NCBI GenBank assembly: GCA_036768485.1
Contig: JAVLUZ010000165.1
Coordinates: 1,479,575-1,543,574 of the forward strand
Direction of reading: 5' to 3'
From: Mermis nigrescens
Taxonomy: Eukaryota > Nematoda > Enoplea > Mermithida > Mermithidae
Length of the DNA stretch: 64,000 nt
The notes under the pieces: generated by a model
Told to the model about the DNA's origin: nothing
Databases searched by the model: none
The model's input: only the letters and a program-made list of their open reading frames with translations
Translations under genes and position numbers: made by a program
In this document: positions 52,671-64,000 of the stretch, in pieces
How positions within the stretch are numbered: the stretch's first letter is position 1
Layout: each line of letters opens with the position of its first letter

Positions 52671-53234
52671 TCGCACGATAATATTTTTCCCTTTGTGATT
52701 GTGATCCCTAACGAACCTGTCTTTTTCGTAAGCATTTCGCACTATTCTTCTTTTACGAGTTGAACCTTTTAATCTTTGTTTTGATTACGATGCTGCTGCT
52801 TTATATTTTTTCAAATGCATTAAATGCGTTTCTAGCCTTGTAAAGTTTACAATAAATTCATCTTGAATAACGGCTGATGTCCTTGGCTTTTGAGTACATG
52901 TATCATAAAGTCATTTGAGGACGCAGTAAAAATTTCTATGAAAGGAATAGAATGCCAAACAGTCAAATCTATTGGAGCTTCAGGACTAGCAATTTTTTCG
53001 TTAAGCGTTTTTGTCAGCTTAGTGAAACAACGAATTTAACCAATAGTTCTAGGTAACGAAGCCTACAAATTTAGTTTTGATATTAAACTGTAGGACAGGC
53101 AAATGAAGAGACATAGGTATATATTTATGCCGCGCAAGACTTAGGAACATTAGATCCCGGAAATAAATTTCAGAGGCTTTTTGAGATCAGGCTGCTTAAT
53201 AACTCCACGGTTTTTTGTATTCGGCAAAAACTTT

Positions 53235-53615
53235 TCCCGATGTACAAAGACTTTCCGGGACCGTCTTTGTGCATGTACAAAGATTTTTGGGATGGCAAAA
53301 ACTGTAAAAAGTCTAAAATTCCCAAAACTTGTGCTTTATGTATCCTAATAAAAGCAGAAATTGCATTTAAAAAGAAAAATATCAAATTTTTCGACACTTC
53401 GCGCCATTTGCAGACAATTTTTAGTGTTATTTTTCGTCAGAAACTCAGAAATTAGCTAAAATATACTACCAAAGGTCGAAAAACCCAGTTTGATTGCACT
53501 GAAAGCGCTACTGTACCACATTTCAGTACCCAAAAATTTGCATGTACAATATATACAACGACATTTGGGGACTATCTTTGCACATGTACAAAGGGACCTT
53601 GTGTAAACAATACTG
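53235..53615 (+). repeat. R5 repeat, copy 2
   Basis: GATGTACAAAGACTTTCCGGG to TGTACAAAGGGACCTTGTG; same orientation as 24770-25400. Both ends carry TGCATGTACAAAG-type motifs. Confidence 0.7.
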
Positions 53616-53689
53616 AGTGCTCCAGAACGTGCATCATCCTATTGTTAAAACTTCTGGTCTGCTGTAAAGCAAGAAATAAATATATATCA

Positions 53690-54820
53690 GCGAAAGGGGC
53701 ACTTTGCTGCCCCGTTCGCTAGATCAATCTTTTTTACAAATGGGTCGCTTCGGTCCCACGTAGCAAAAAACCTATGATCAAACTCATGACTAAGACGCTA
53801 TAGATTTTCAATAACAGAACCTACGACTATGTATAAGTCTCACGATGAATACAAAAGTATCGTTAATGAGCGCTAATCAGAAAGTATTAATCTTTCTAAG
53901 CTTGCCATCACTCTACGATTTTAATAAATGTCCTGATTTTAAATTGACCACGCTCACCAAAATCAACAACTTCAGTTCAATGGCATTACAGCGAATGATA
54001 CCAGTTTACTAAAGTTTCCAGCATCATTTGCCCGCTCGTATGGCAAATAGAGGGCATTGCAAACGGCGCAGAAAATAAATTCAAATTTGTTCGCATTCAT
54101 ACATTGCATATTGAGGCTTACTGCGAGCTCGCCCTCGTTGATTAGTCACGTCTTTTTGAACCTTATTTAATTTTCTCTTAACCCGTTTAAAATCCGTTTT
54201 AAGTACCAATTCAGTAATAATGAGTAGACAATTCGGAATCTGAGGTCCAATAAACCCTAGGGGCCAAATCTAGGAAGTGTGCTCCTGCAAAACGACAAAA
54301 CCCAAGATTTTATATTATGGATGGGGTATGTTTGGGCTCCTGTTTCTCAAAAGCCAATCCAGTGAATTTTTTCAAATTCAGCTGTATAGTCAGTTGTAAC
54401 ATCGCTAATGAACGCTTTTAATTTAAATAAAATTTACTAGCTGCGACTTCGGACATTCAAAAGAATGCACTTTAAAAAAATGTTTTCTTTACGCATTTCT
54501 GTCAGTTTACGCTGCGGTGCAAAGTGGTTTACACGATTTGATAGCGCAATAAAAGTTGGTGTAGGATGGCGTTAAGAATTGGCTTCACGACACTTATACG
54601 TAAGTAGCAAAAGCCACTCGAAACCTTTTATGGCAATCCGTCGTTTTCGGGTTGCAGGAACACGATCGAGCCATTTTCAACAAAAATTCGAAATAAGGGC
54701 TCCGGAATTACCATTGAATCAAAATATGAGAATCGCTATATTATCCAGTAAAAAGTATTTTTTGAACACACACACACAGACAGACGCACACCGACAACTC
54801 CAAATTTTTATTATAGACTA
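53690..54820 (+). repeat. R6 direct repeat, copy 1
   Basis: Starts in a GGGGCACTTTGCTGCCCC hairpin region and ends with ACACACACACAGACAGACGC, CCGACAACTCC and TTATTATAGACTAG. A second copy follows head to tail. Confidence 0.75.
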
Positions 54821-54824
54821 GCAA

Positions 54825-56178
54825 ACGGGGCGCTTCGCTGATCCATTTTGCTAGACCTATCGTTTTTGCAAATGAGTCGCTTCGCTCCCATGAACAAAAA
54901 AGATTGACACCGGAAATTGTCTGGAAATTCGTATGTCTTATTTTTATTGTCTTTTAATGTTTTCTTATTATTCCTATTTACTCATTTCAAATAAAATTTT
55001 ACTGCTTTCTCTCACTCACACTATGCAATATCCAATATGCTATCATATCCATTCTACAATACGTGTCAAAATGTCGTTAAGGAGCGCTACTCAAAATTAT
55101 AAATTCCTCTGTAGTTGCCTTCGCTCTACAAACTAAATTACTTGTAAATCACCAGGTTCACTAAAATCTTACAATTTCAGCTAAGCAGATTTCTGCAGTC
55201 ACTTTACAATGAATAATTTTATTTTGCTTACTTATTATTGTTTTTTGCTTCCTTTTTCTGCTCGTAGTGTGACAATCAAAGGGCAGGTAAGCACAGAAAA
55301 TTTAATTAAAGTTTGACCGATTTGCAAACAATTGCTGAAAGTTCCATATAAAATTATCCGCTAGAGCGGAGATATTTAAAATCATATGAGCATTTTCAAA
55401 AGCCATCCTTTGCTGCTATCGACTCATTCACTTTGAATCATATGCACGTCGGTTTACATCATTCAAAGTAGCATTATTTTGCTTCGCTACTTGCTTCTCC
55501 TTCAAGAAGAAACATTCTTTTCGGAACCTTCCATTAATTCCAGTTAACCCGTCTCTTACGTGTTTCACGGCGTCAGATCGCGCACTTTAGACATTTAATT
55601 CGGAATCAGTGGTTCAACAAATCACAGAGCCAAATTTTGGAAGTAAATCTGAGCTTTGCTTCTGCAAAAAGGCAAAAACCAAAAATTTCAATTTATGGAT
55701 AGGGTGTGTTTGGGCTAATGCATCTCAAAAACCTATCCGTGAATTTTCTTCAAATTCTACAGTAAGGTCAGTTATAAAATCGTAAATGAACAGTTGGAAT
55801 TGAAATCAAATTTAGATAGCTGCGATTTGAGATATTCAGGAAAATGCGCTTTGAATAAACGTTTTTCTTACGGTTTTCGTCAGTTTACACTGCGGTGTGA
55901 AGTGGTTTACACACAGTTGAAGGTGCATTAAAAGTTGGTTTAGATGGGCGTAAAAATTTGCTTCACGGCAATTACGTAAGCCGCAAGAGACGCCAAAACT
56001 TTTTGTAGATCCGTCGTTTACGGGTTTCAGGAGCCCGATCGAGCCATTCTAATCGAAAATTCAGAATCAGGGGCCCGGAACACCTATTGAGTCAAAATAT
56101 GAGTATCACTGTATTATCTAGCAAAAACGTTTTTTGATGCACACGCACACAGACAACTCGGAATTAATATTATGGATT
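54825..56178 (+). repeat. R6 direct repeat, copy 2
   Basis: Shares with copy 1, in order: GGGTCGCTTCG/GAGTCGCTTCGC, TTCGGAATC, GTTTGGGCT, CAGTTTACRCTGCGGTG, AAGTGGTTTACAC, CGATCGAGCCATT and ACACAGACAACTC. No protein recognised; it may be the end of a non-LTR or Helitron-like element. Confidence 0.75.
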
Positions 56179-56179
56179 A

Positions 56180-57490
56180 AATTTAAAACAAGAAGTAATA
56201 TTCAAAAATTGAGTGAAAATATTTTTCAAAAAACTTGATTAGAAAAAATAGATGAACTCAAATTCTTCCATAACTTAGACGCTAACTCAAGTCACATCGA
56301 ACCACCTACCTAGCAAAAAGAACACTGACCTATTTTAATTCAAAGTGTTTTTGCATCACAAATGGAGTCTTTGTATTCCCTGAGTCATACTTTTGTCAAC
56401 TAATTCGAGCGACCTGAAAAGTTTATCAAAACTGCGAGAAAACGCTTTTCATCTTTTTTGTGTAAACATGACAAATGTGCTCGGAATAGTAAGATTTTTG
56501 CATGTTTTCCTGACAGAGTGCTCAAAAACAATTTAGCGAAAGCTCTTGAATATCGCTCCAGAAATCAATGCCCAGAAACTTCCAATTAGCAGATTTATTT
56601 TCCGACTAATTTTATTCCTCAGCTGCTCCTCTTATATGCTTACTTGACACGATTGTGAACGAAAATTGGCTCCTATTATTCTAAAAACAATAAGAAACAG
56701 GTGTTTCCAAGTAATAAAATAAATTTTGCGTTGCTCCTCTTTCATTCATTGATAAAATTGAATTATTTCCACACCGAAGACGTCCTGTTTTCTAAAAAAA
56801 TTTGTGTATCCAACAAATGATTATTCAGCTAGAAACAGGTTTGCTTGCCGAAGAATTAATTACATCATATTGTCTTCCGAGAGACCAAGCTTTTATTCTT
56901 AGCATAAAAAATAAAACGAGGCTTTATATGGCCGCGGCTACTGAGCGACCAAATCCTCGCTATTATTGATCGACTTTTTTAATTTTTTCCCTAATTTTTC
57001 GGCTATAATTGCATTTTGCATTTCAAATTTGCACGATAAAGAACTTATAGATAAATTTAAGTATCGTGTTTATATTTGTTTTCACCTATTCGTAGACAGC
57101 GGTCAAACAAGAAATTGTGGTTTATGATGATTTCTTGATTTGTCATTTATCTATTTTGTGTGATCGATACGAGACGAATGTGGATGAAACCAGATATCTT
57201 TATGTACTTGAGTTGTTTTTCAATATAATTATAAACTAAAAATTCACTTTATTTTGTAACTGGACAAGTTGAAAACTTGGAAGAAATATTTCAACACCTA
57301 ATAAATTTTTAAAATGATTCAAGTTTTTCAAATAATATTTTTAATGATTTTATAATAATAATTTTACTTGAATAATTAACTTTTTCTAATCAGCATACAG
57401 AGGAAAGAGATAGGCATAACGGTTTCTAGACATATTATGTAATACAGAGGTCGCTATAATTCTGATTATTTAATACCTTCGTCAAATGGC
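56180..57490. other. Intergenic, nothing recognised
   Basis: AT-rich; no ORF or repeat family seen. Confidence 0.5.
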
Positions 57491-57494
57491 AAAC

Positions 57495-57665
57495 AGCGAC
57501 CACATGGGTGTGGGGTTCGCGGAGGAGAGTTTACATTCCCAGAATCCCGTGGATCCCTCAAAAATCGATAGACTCACGAATTCTATTTTTGGCTGGCATG
57601 GTTTTTTGGAATTTTTGCTGATTTTACACCCACAGACCCCCAGAATTTCGCTGCTTTCAATATAT
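57495..57665 (+). repeat. R4 dispersed repeat
   Basis: CACATGGGTGTGGGGTTCGC, CTCAAAAATCGATAGACTC, TTTTGGCTGGCATGG, CCCCAGAATTTCGCTGCT. Confidence 0.8.
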
Positions 57666-57669
57666 TCTA

Positions 57670-58580
57670 GCGACTATGACTTTTGTGCGCTACCAAATAT
57701 TATCGATATTATTGTATAGTGTAAATAATCGAGAATATTCATTGTAGTTTATCCCTTTGTGTTTAGACAATTTGCTGTTATCATAAGTGCACAAAGTTAG
57801 AAAAAACGTTCAGTTTTTTGATGAAAATTACGAAAAGCTACGTATTTATCTTCTTTTTTGAAAAAATTACCTTACACAACAAGTTTTTCTAGATCAGAAA
57901 ACATATATTTTCTGAAAGCTAGCTTGGTTGCTACGATGCCTAATTTACCTCAAATTATCCGCTTGACGATCATTAATCTCAATCATATCAGAACTTATTT
58001 GTTCGTAGTCAAGACCAATAGCTATTCATGAATAGAGCTAAGCTGATTCACCGCATCAGTTGATGATTTTATACGCATTTAAGTGGTACAAAACGAATAA
58101 GCTAAATTTGTTTGGATCGAAAATTAATTTAAGACCTTATTAATTTATTTATCAAGACTCAGGGCTTTACTTTGAACAAAAGAGTCATTATTCATCATGT
58201 CATGAGAACAACAATTTCGCGTCATTCAAATTATTTACATTTGCTGGAGGTTTAAGACTTAATCGTAAATTTTAGTAACATAAGCGAAATTGAATCAATG
58301 AACAAAAAAGAATAAAAATTAATTATATAGCAATGGTTAAGTAATATATTATTACCGCTATAGTATTCAAAATATAATGTTTTCATCATTATATCAAGCG
58401 CTTTGGAAAATCAACCACCGTACAAACATTCAGTGAATCTTATCGATTCAATATTTTTTCAAACTTCTCGCCAAATAAACAAATTTCTAATCGTATTATG
58501 TTCCCATCTCGTGCAGAATAATTTTCAACGGAATTAAATGGTGCGAAGGAAGTTTACCTATAGTCTATTTCACAAGGTCG
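57670..58580. other. Intergenic, nothing recognised
   Basis: AT-rich; no ORF or repeat family seen. Confidence 0.5.
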
Positions 58581-58589
58581 TGTCCCGAC

Positions 58590-59055
58590 ATCCCCATCGT
58601 CCCAACATTCCCACCGCGAGTCCCAACAGTCCCGCAGTCTTAACATGCCCACCGTCCCAACATTCCCACCGCGAGTACCAACATTCCTACCGCGAATCCC
58701 AACATTCCAACTGCGAGTCCCAACATTCAGTGGCGGATCCAGGATTTTCCTAAGGGGGGCGGTACCCCTAAGAGGGGGGGGGCGGAAGGCGGAACCCTGA
58801 CTTGGGCGGAAAACATTAGCCGTTTTAACCCGAAAATCGCTAAAAACCGCTCAAAAATCCTTAATTTTGCGCACTATTTTGGGCCAATGGGGAGAGCGAC
58901 CGCCCTCCCCGCCCCCTGAATCCGCCCCTTCCAACATTCCTACCGCGAGTCCCAACATTCCCACCGCGAGACCCAACATTCCCACCTTCCCAACATTCCC
59001 ACTGCCCACAACACTCCCACCGCCCCCTACGTTCCTACTGCAAGTACAAGCATTG
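58590..59055. repeat. 21-bp minisatellite, interrupted
   Basis: Unit CATTCCCACCGCGAGTCCCAA, about seven units left of a MITE and five right of it, decaying into CCACCGCCCC at the right. Confidence 0.85.
58728..58929. mobile_element. hAT-like MITE inserted in the minisatellite
   Basis: Ends CAGTGGCGGATCCAGG and, inverted, GGGGCGGATTCAGGGGG. It splits one minisatellite unit, and CCAACATTC occurs on both sides, consistent with a duplication that the array itself makes ambiguous. Confidence 0.7.
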
Positions 59056-60230
59056 ACACGAAAGGAAAAACCGTGCCACTAGAATCACTCTTAAAAATTA
59101 TTTTAGCAAATTTACTGCACTTCTGGATTCTTCAGCCGGTCCTTAAAATTGTTAGACGAATTTTACTTACGAGTAAGTCAATACATTCACATTTTATTAT
59201 CCTGCATAATAGCCATACCACTTCTAAAGAAAGAAGAACGGTAAAAAGTTTGAAGCGAGGCTGACATCCTATAAAATCAATAGCTTTGTGTTTGAGAAGT
59301 TTTTTCATACGTATATAAAGAACAATTTAGTAGAAGCGGCTTCCTCTTTGATCTTTTATACACATATACGAGAATGCCACCTGAGCAAGTTTTTCCAGAT
59401 TTTTATTTATAATGTGTAATTCTAATGATTTCACAGATCGTTCTAAATCGTTCGTTCGCTCATTTAAAATGAATCGATACAGGATAAACACGAAATTTTG
59501 CATTAAAAACACGGCCAAATTGTTGTTCTAGATCCGATTGCTTCAGGCACGTTTTTTGATAGCCGATATTTTTTGTAGATTCCTTTTAAATTCCTTTACA
59601 AAGAAATCGTAATGGATCGTAAATAAATCGTAAATCGTAAACGAATTGTTTTTTCCTTTAATTTCATACAAGCAAGTAGAATTTATAATCGTTTCCTAAA
59701 TTATAACTTGTATACTTACCGCTCGAAGAAATAAGTCGAAAATTGGTAATTTTGATAAACGCTCCAGCTACTCACGCCTCTCACCGAGGAAAAAAATTTG
59801 AACTGCTATAATTCATCATTTTGACAGGAATGCTATTCGATTTATATTTGTATTGCTATCATTGGGGAAAAATGAATGGAAGCAATCGAAGTCAAAAAAG
59901 CTGAAGGTGTACTACAATGGGAATATAAAGTTCAGCAAAATAATATAATATATTTAACACTTTGAGCCACCGCTTGTTAAGCCATAAAACGGCTGATCTT
60001 CGATAATTCCAAGAACTATATGCCTTTGATCGAATTTTCGAACGATTTTAGGGCCCATTGTGCCTTAAATTATCAGATTTTCGCGCGATATAATCTAAAA
60101 ATTTTTCTAGTTACTGTTAACAAAAGTTTGTTTTATAAGTTTATTTTTTAATTTTTATTTATCATGAGCTCGAGCATATTTTAGGATATAACTTGCAAAT
60201 CAAAAATAAGTCCGGATTGGATTTACGGAC

Positions 60231-60401
60231 ATGACTATATCATACGCTGGTCATCACGTTACTCGTCTGCTAATTCGCTGGAAAGGCAGCGTATGGAAGA
60301 GCACATGGAAGGAGATGTCGGTTTTTCTTTTCCTTTACTACCTTATACGGATCGTGTATCGATGTTGGATGACCCCGAATCAAAGGAGTAATTTTGAAAA
60401 A
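60231..60401 (+). CDS. Bestrophin exon 1
   Basis: Fifty-seven codons from ATG to TTT GAA AAA|GTAAGA (phase 0). It covers the amphipathic N-terminus and first membrane helix. MTxSY is the usual bestrophin start. Confidence 0.88.
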
Positions 60402-63400
60402 GTAAGACAGCTAGCATGTTTCTAACGCATGCGGGCGTGGGGGTTTGAGGCGTCGGGGAAGGGAGGATCGGTGGGGATCATCGCGGTTCGAGGGATTTGG
60501 GGGTTTTGTGGCGGGGGTTAGGGGTTTCAGGACTTTGGGGGTTTGGTGGGATCTAAACCACGCGTGCGCGTGGGGGTTTAGAGGGTCTAGGTCATACTTG
60601 ACTTTAGGGAGTTGGGGAGGGTTTCACTTCTCCTCCAGAGAAACTATCATTCCCGCAGAAATTTCTTCACCCCACCCTCGAAATCCGCGATTTTTCAAAG
60701 TTTCCAGAAATTTTCTAAAAATTTGTAGCAAAAGTGTTTTCCTTGACATTTTTAGCGAACTATGTTTTTATGGTCTAGATAGTATTGTCAGAAACGCCGA
60801 AAAACGATGTTTTAGACGCATATCCAGCATTTTTTAACCCAAAAGACACTTCAAAATTTCACCTCTTACCAGGAATTCCACGCTGTGCATGTCTGGTCTA
60901 TACCCCTCCCCGCGAGAATCCGGTAGACGCTCCGAAAATCGATAGACCCCAGAATTAAATTTTTGATATGTTTGTTTGGGATTTTTGTCAGTTTTACACC
61001 ACCTTAACCTCCCTAGAATTCAACTGCTGCCTATTTTTGCTCCAGACCCCAGAATTAAAACAGAAAATTTTTCAGGCAAAATGAGGCAAAATGATGGCAA
61101 AGAAGGACGAATATTGGACATTTGCTTCAGTAACGCTCGAAATTGACCAGGAAAACGTAGTTTTGACGCTATTTCTTGCATTTATACTAGTTTTTGACGT
61201 CATTTTGGCCCAAAAACGCTCAATTTTTGACCCCAGACCAGCTGACTCTCAGAACGGTCATGTTGTGCATCTATAGTTTCGATCCAGGATTTCAAAAAAC
61301 ACCCACAGACCCTAAAATTCGATTTTTTTAAAATTATTCGTTTTCAGCAATTTTTAATGCCTAATGCTCTCCAAAAAGACGTCAGAAAACGATGGTATTC
61401 ACCTACCATCAATTTGTTTGGTCTTTTTGTCTTTTAAAAAATTTTGAATGTTTCAGAATATAAGTCTTACTCATGAATCACTAACTAATCTTCTATTATT
61501 TCTTAGCATATCGAAAATAGAAGTGGCCTTACTTAAAATTACATTTTTAGCGAATTTTAACAGCCTAGATAATTTCGCATATTTTTATGCAGTCTGTTAA
61601 TTGAACACTTATAGATTTATCAAATTAATTTTTTCAACTAAAGCTTCATATCCATGCTTAGTGTTTGCTCCCAATTTTGTTGCGTTTTAATTTCGACGGA
61701 TTATGAAGCATTCCTTTTTCCCAAGTTATTCAGTTATATAGGTCATCGTAGTCAGGTCACTTCCTAATTGACCTGTTAAAATGTATTGAGTGATCTAACT
61801 TGAATCATCAGATTTAGGTAGAATTTCTGTAGTGCCCAATCTAAAATCCTCAATTATTCAGCTGTTGCTCAGATCTCACTTTGCCGAATTTCTCGAGAAA
61901 AACATAATCAAAAAAATTTTTTGTATATTGAATACATTTCGAAAAATAAGATTTTTATTTGTTTGTCAATTTTTGTAAAGCCTATTATGACAAATGGACA
62001 TCCCCGTGTAGGGCAAGGACTACAGTAGTACTTTACAGTCTTATTATTAGCGTGATTGTTAGGAAATAAGCTTTATCAGTGCATGAAAAAACTTCGAAAA
62101 TTGCTGCATACTTCCGCGCTAAATTTTTGTAATGTAGCTTTTTATTTTATCTTTATCCTACTTTTTATATATTTATTTTTTATCTTTTATACTTCATATA
62201 TTTTTTAGATTTATTTTTTATTTTGCTTTATATTTTTATATTTTCATGTTATATTTCAAATTTGTATTTTATATGTTATATTTCACTCATTGCGAGATCA
62301 CGCTATAAGTCTTAATACAGAGTCTAAAGTTGCGGATTTCATTAACATACAGTACGTACGTAAGTGGAAAAATTATGTGCTTTATAAAAGTCATCGTAAT
62401 AACAAAGCAATGAAGAATGAAGAAAACAGAAACAAAGAGAGTAGAAACGGACGGTGTCAGTAAAAAAATTCTAAAAATCAAAGTTATAAGTCACAAGAGA
62501 TATACAGCAAGTGAAAGCATTTTATAGGGTATAAAATTCACAGGGAGCGATAGAGCTTACACAAAGGCCACAAAACTAGTAAAAAATTGACACAGGAAAC
62601 AGGAATTAGGAAAACATAAATTTTTGGGCTAGGAAAACTGATATGGAAAAATAATCTATATAAAGATGGATAGATCATTAGAATGATGGATTATTAATAA
62701 ATTCTGATTGATGATTAATTAACGATTAATTATTAATAAGTTCTATTAATCAATGACGCTTGCTTTAAGCTTGTCGGCGAATTCGATGATTTTACAAAAC
62801 GTATTCCGCTCACTTTTCTTTTGGGTTTCTACGTCACTACCATTGTCAGACGCTGGTGGGAGCAATTCGAACACATTGCTTGGCCAGACGATATTTTGAA
62901 TGCTCTAAATGTTATTATTCCGCCGAGGTAAAATTTATAAGCAATATTATGGCAAAATGTAGTAGAAAGAGCAAAAATAAAGTAAACTGACAAGTCTTGA
63001 CCTACGAGTGTTGGAAAATGTCCACAAAGTTTACAAGTGATAAAATTATTTTAATTGGAAAAAATCTCAATTTTGAATAAAGTATCCTGACGGATAGTAA
63101 TAGTGTTTTTCATGTAAAGCAACAAATTGATCTAGTTGCATCTTACAGACTGCAACAAAATTAATTAAATTAAAGCAGCGAATTTATAAATGTATCTCGC
63201 CCATGTTTCAGCTGTATTTGAGAAAAGTTTAAGCAATAAGTAAAATATCTTCATTTTTTAGGAAAAGAAACTATCAGACGTAATGCAAAAATTAATTTTC
63301 AATATTCTTAATATTCTATTACAAATTTTGTTATTAAACATTTGTTTATATTGACAATATATTAAAAATGGAAGAAATTTTTACAATATATGCAATATGG

Positions 63401-63640
63401 TATTTTACAGGCCTATGACTGATACTGCTGATCAGGATGTGCAATACATCAATGATCTGAGGCGTCAGATAGCTCGCTATATCAATCTCACAACAGCATT
63501 GGCATGAGAGAAATCAGCGTCAAAGTTCGCAGGCGTTATCCACTCGTCAAGGATCTAATCTGTGTTGAGCTTATGACTGAGTCTGAACTGGATCTCTATG
63601 AAAAAAGCGCAATTAGCATAAGGCGAGCAACTTACTTATT
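60231..63640 (+). CDS. Bestrophin-family chloride channel, 5' part, 3' partial, one frameshift
   Basis: Exons 60231-60401, 62770-62927 and 63411 to about 63630 join in phases 0 and 2. Bestrophins are pentameric Ca-regulated anion channels of the plasma membrane. The product starts MTISYAGHHVTRLLIRWKGS, VWKSTWKEMSVFLFLYYLI (first membrane helix), then IPLTFLLGFYVTTIVRRWWE with the family motif GFYV..V..RWW, EHIAWPDDI, and RRQIARYINLTTAL (bestrophin RR..RY.NL). A 1-nt deletion near 63502-63503 separates this from REISVKVRRRYPLVKDLI and VELMTESELDLYEK. The remaining exons lie to the right of the window. Confidence 0.88.
60435..60620. repeat. G-rich stretch at the start of bestrophin intron 1
   Basis: About 180 bp dominated by GGGG and GGGTTT tracts (for example GGGATTTGGGGGTTTTG). 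The run of R-family termini here (GCGTGCGCGTGGGGGTTTAG) suggests remnants of several copies. Confidence 0.5.
60625..60895 (-). repeat. R1 dispersed repeat
   Basis: Reverse copy: CCCGCAGAAATTTCTTCACC, GACGCATATCCAGC, CAGGAATTCCACGCTGTGC. Confidence 0.7.
60896..61030 (+). repeat. R4 dispersed repeat
   Basis: GCGAGAATCCGGTAGACGC, AAAATCGATAGACCCC, CCTAGAATTCAACTGCTGCC. Confidence 0.75.
61040..61285 (-). repeat. R3 dispersed repeat
   Basis: Reverse copy: GGCAAAATGAGGCAAAATG, CTCGAAATTGACCAGGAAA, CATTTTGGCCCAAAAACG, GGTCATGTTGTGCATCTATAG. A 61-codon ORF inside it is rejected. Confidence 0.85.
61460..62769. other. Bestrophin intron 1, 3' part
   Basis: AT-rich with a T-rich block (62130-62285, TTTTATATTT-type). 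No coding sequence seen. It ends TGCTTTAAG. Confidence 0.5.
62770..62927 (+). CDS. Bestrophin exon 2
   Basis: Acceptor CTTTAAG in phase 0. Encodes LVGEFDDFTKRIPLTFLLGF, YVTTIVRRWWEQFEHIAWPD and ends CCG CCG AG|GTAAAA in phase 2. The second membrane segment carries GFYV and RWW. Confidence 0.9.
63411..63630 (+). CDS. Bestrophin exon 3 with apparent 1-nt deletion
   Basis: ATTTTACAG, phase 2. Encodes PMTDTADQDVQYINDLRRQI, ARYINLTTALA then TGA (63505-63507). The next frame from 63504 encodes MREISVKVRRRYPLVKDLIC and VELMTESELDLYEK. Aligned with bestrophins (YVNLTSLLIFRSVS..RFPT), exactly one residue position is short of a base. No clear GT donor follows; a GC donor at ATAAG|GCGAGC is possible, so the 3' limit is approximate. 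Confidence 0.8.
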
Positions 63641-63734
63641 TCTTTTTCTTTTTTTGCCAAAATTTGTGTTGTTAAAAGTTTTTTTTATTTCAATTGCATT
63701 TCCATTTATTTATTTTTTTAAATTTACCTAATCG

Positions 63735-64000
63735 ACGTATTTAAGCGTTTTAGCTCCTGAATAAATTATTTTGCTATTGCGATCATCCGTTTTGATGAAT
63801 TTAGAAACACTTTCAGCATTTGCTTCAAAGTTTGACTGAGTATAAAAATATTCTCAACCAGGATCGGTTGTTCTTGCCGAGGGAATAAATTTCGTACCAT
63901 GTTTCCGAATTTACGATAGACTAGGCTTTAAGAATTTCTCCAAAAAATCTTAGATGTTTTCCAAATGCTTTAATTACCAAATTAAGCAACTTTGTTCTTG
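63735..64000. other. Bestrophin intron, right edge
   Basis: AT-rich; no further bestrophin exon seen before the window ends. Confidence 0.5.

Noticed and set aside
58538..59082. Pro/Ser/His-rich ORFs
   Set aside because: Translation of the 21-bp minisatellite, interrupted by a MITE.
60445..60837. 130-codon Gly/Arg/Trp-rich ORF
   Set aside because: Arises from G-run repeat termini plus an R1 copy; sits in the bestrophin intron.

Overview
The window reads as a eukaryotic, probably nematode, genomic region: AT-rich, intron-rich (introns up to about 4.9 kb) and crowded with non-autonomous mobile elements. The nematode assignment rests on a bestrophin with the nematode-type N-terminus (MTISY..., LLIRWKGSVWKSTWKE) and on small GPI-anchored three-finger (Ly6/uPAR, activin-receptor-like) proteins ending in DECN. 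I saw no rRNA, tRNA, operon or CRISPR signal. The genus cannot be fixed from the sequence.

All supported genes lie on the plus strand, with one possible exception. Left to right: (1) the last exon of a three-finger GPI protein, gene A (1108-1394), whose 5' part lies outside the window; (2) a weak two-exon candidate at 2485-5035; (3) a four-exon secreted serpin (7678-17444, 403 aa) with a degenerate hinge; (4) a second three-finger locus, gene B (signal exon at 23825, linker exons, terminal exon ending 34474), broken by frameshifts; (5) a third, intact locus, gene C (41512-51632, five exons, 432 aa), encoding two three-finger domains separated by a Pro/Gly/Asn-rich linker and ending in a GPI-type tail; (6) the 5' half of a bestrophin chloride channel (from 60231), with an apparent 1-nt deletion in its third exon. 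A minus-strand ORF (40939-41190) may start divergently from gene C.

Genes A, B and C are tandem paralogues: their terminal exons share phase, length, the CTGDECNGS motif and a hydrophobic tail. The serpin and bestrophin have no evident functional tie to them. All three protein types act outside the cell or at its surface, so the shared theme is extracellular/membrane biology, not a pathway.

Most remaining DNA is repeats. I recognise a Helitron-like element (2735-4578), a palindromic Merlin remnant with transposase sequence (47052-48251), a 4.3 kb foldback (about 25991-30305), a foldback made of AAAACGTCC arrays next to serpin exon 2, TA-flanked hairpin MITEs, CAGTGGCGGAT-ended MITEs, and four dispersed families named here R1-R4 with more than 35 copies. 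Copies of R1-R4 have G/C-run ends and often sit next to each other. Four of twelve well-supported introns end in AAG instead of YAG.
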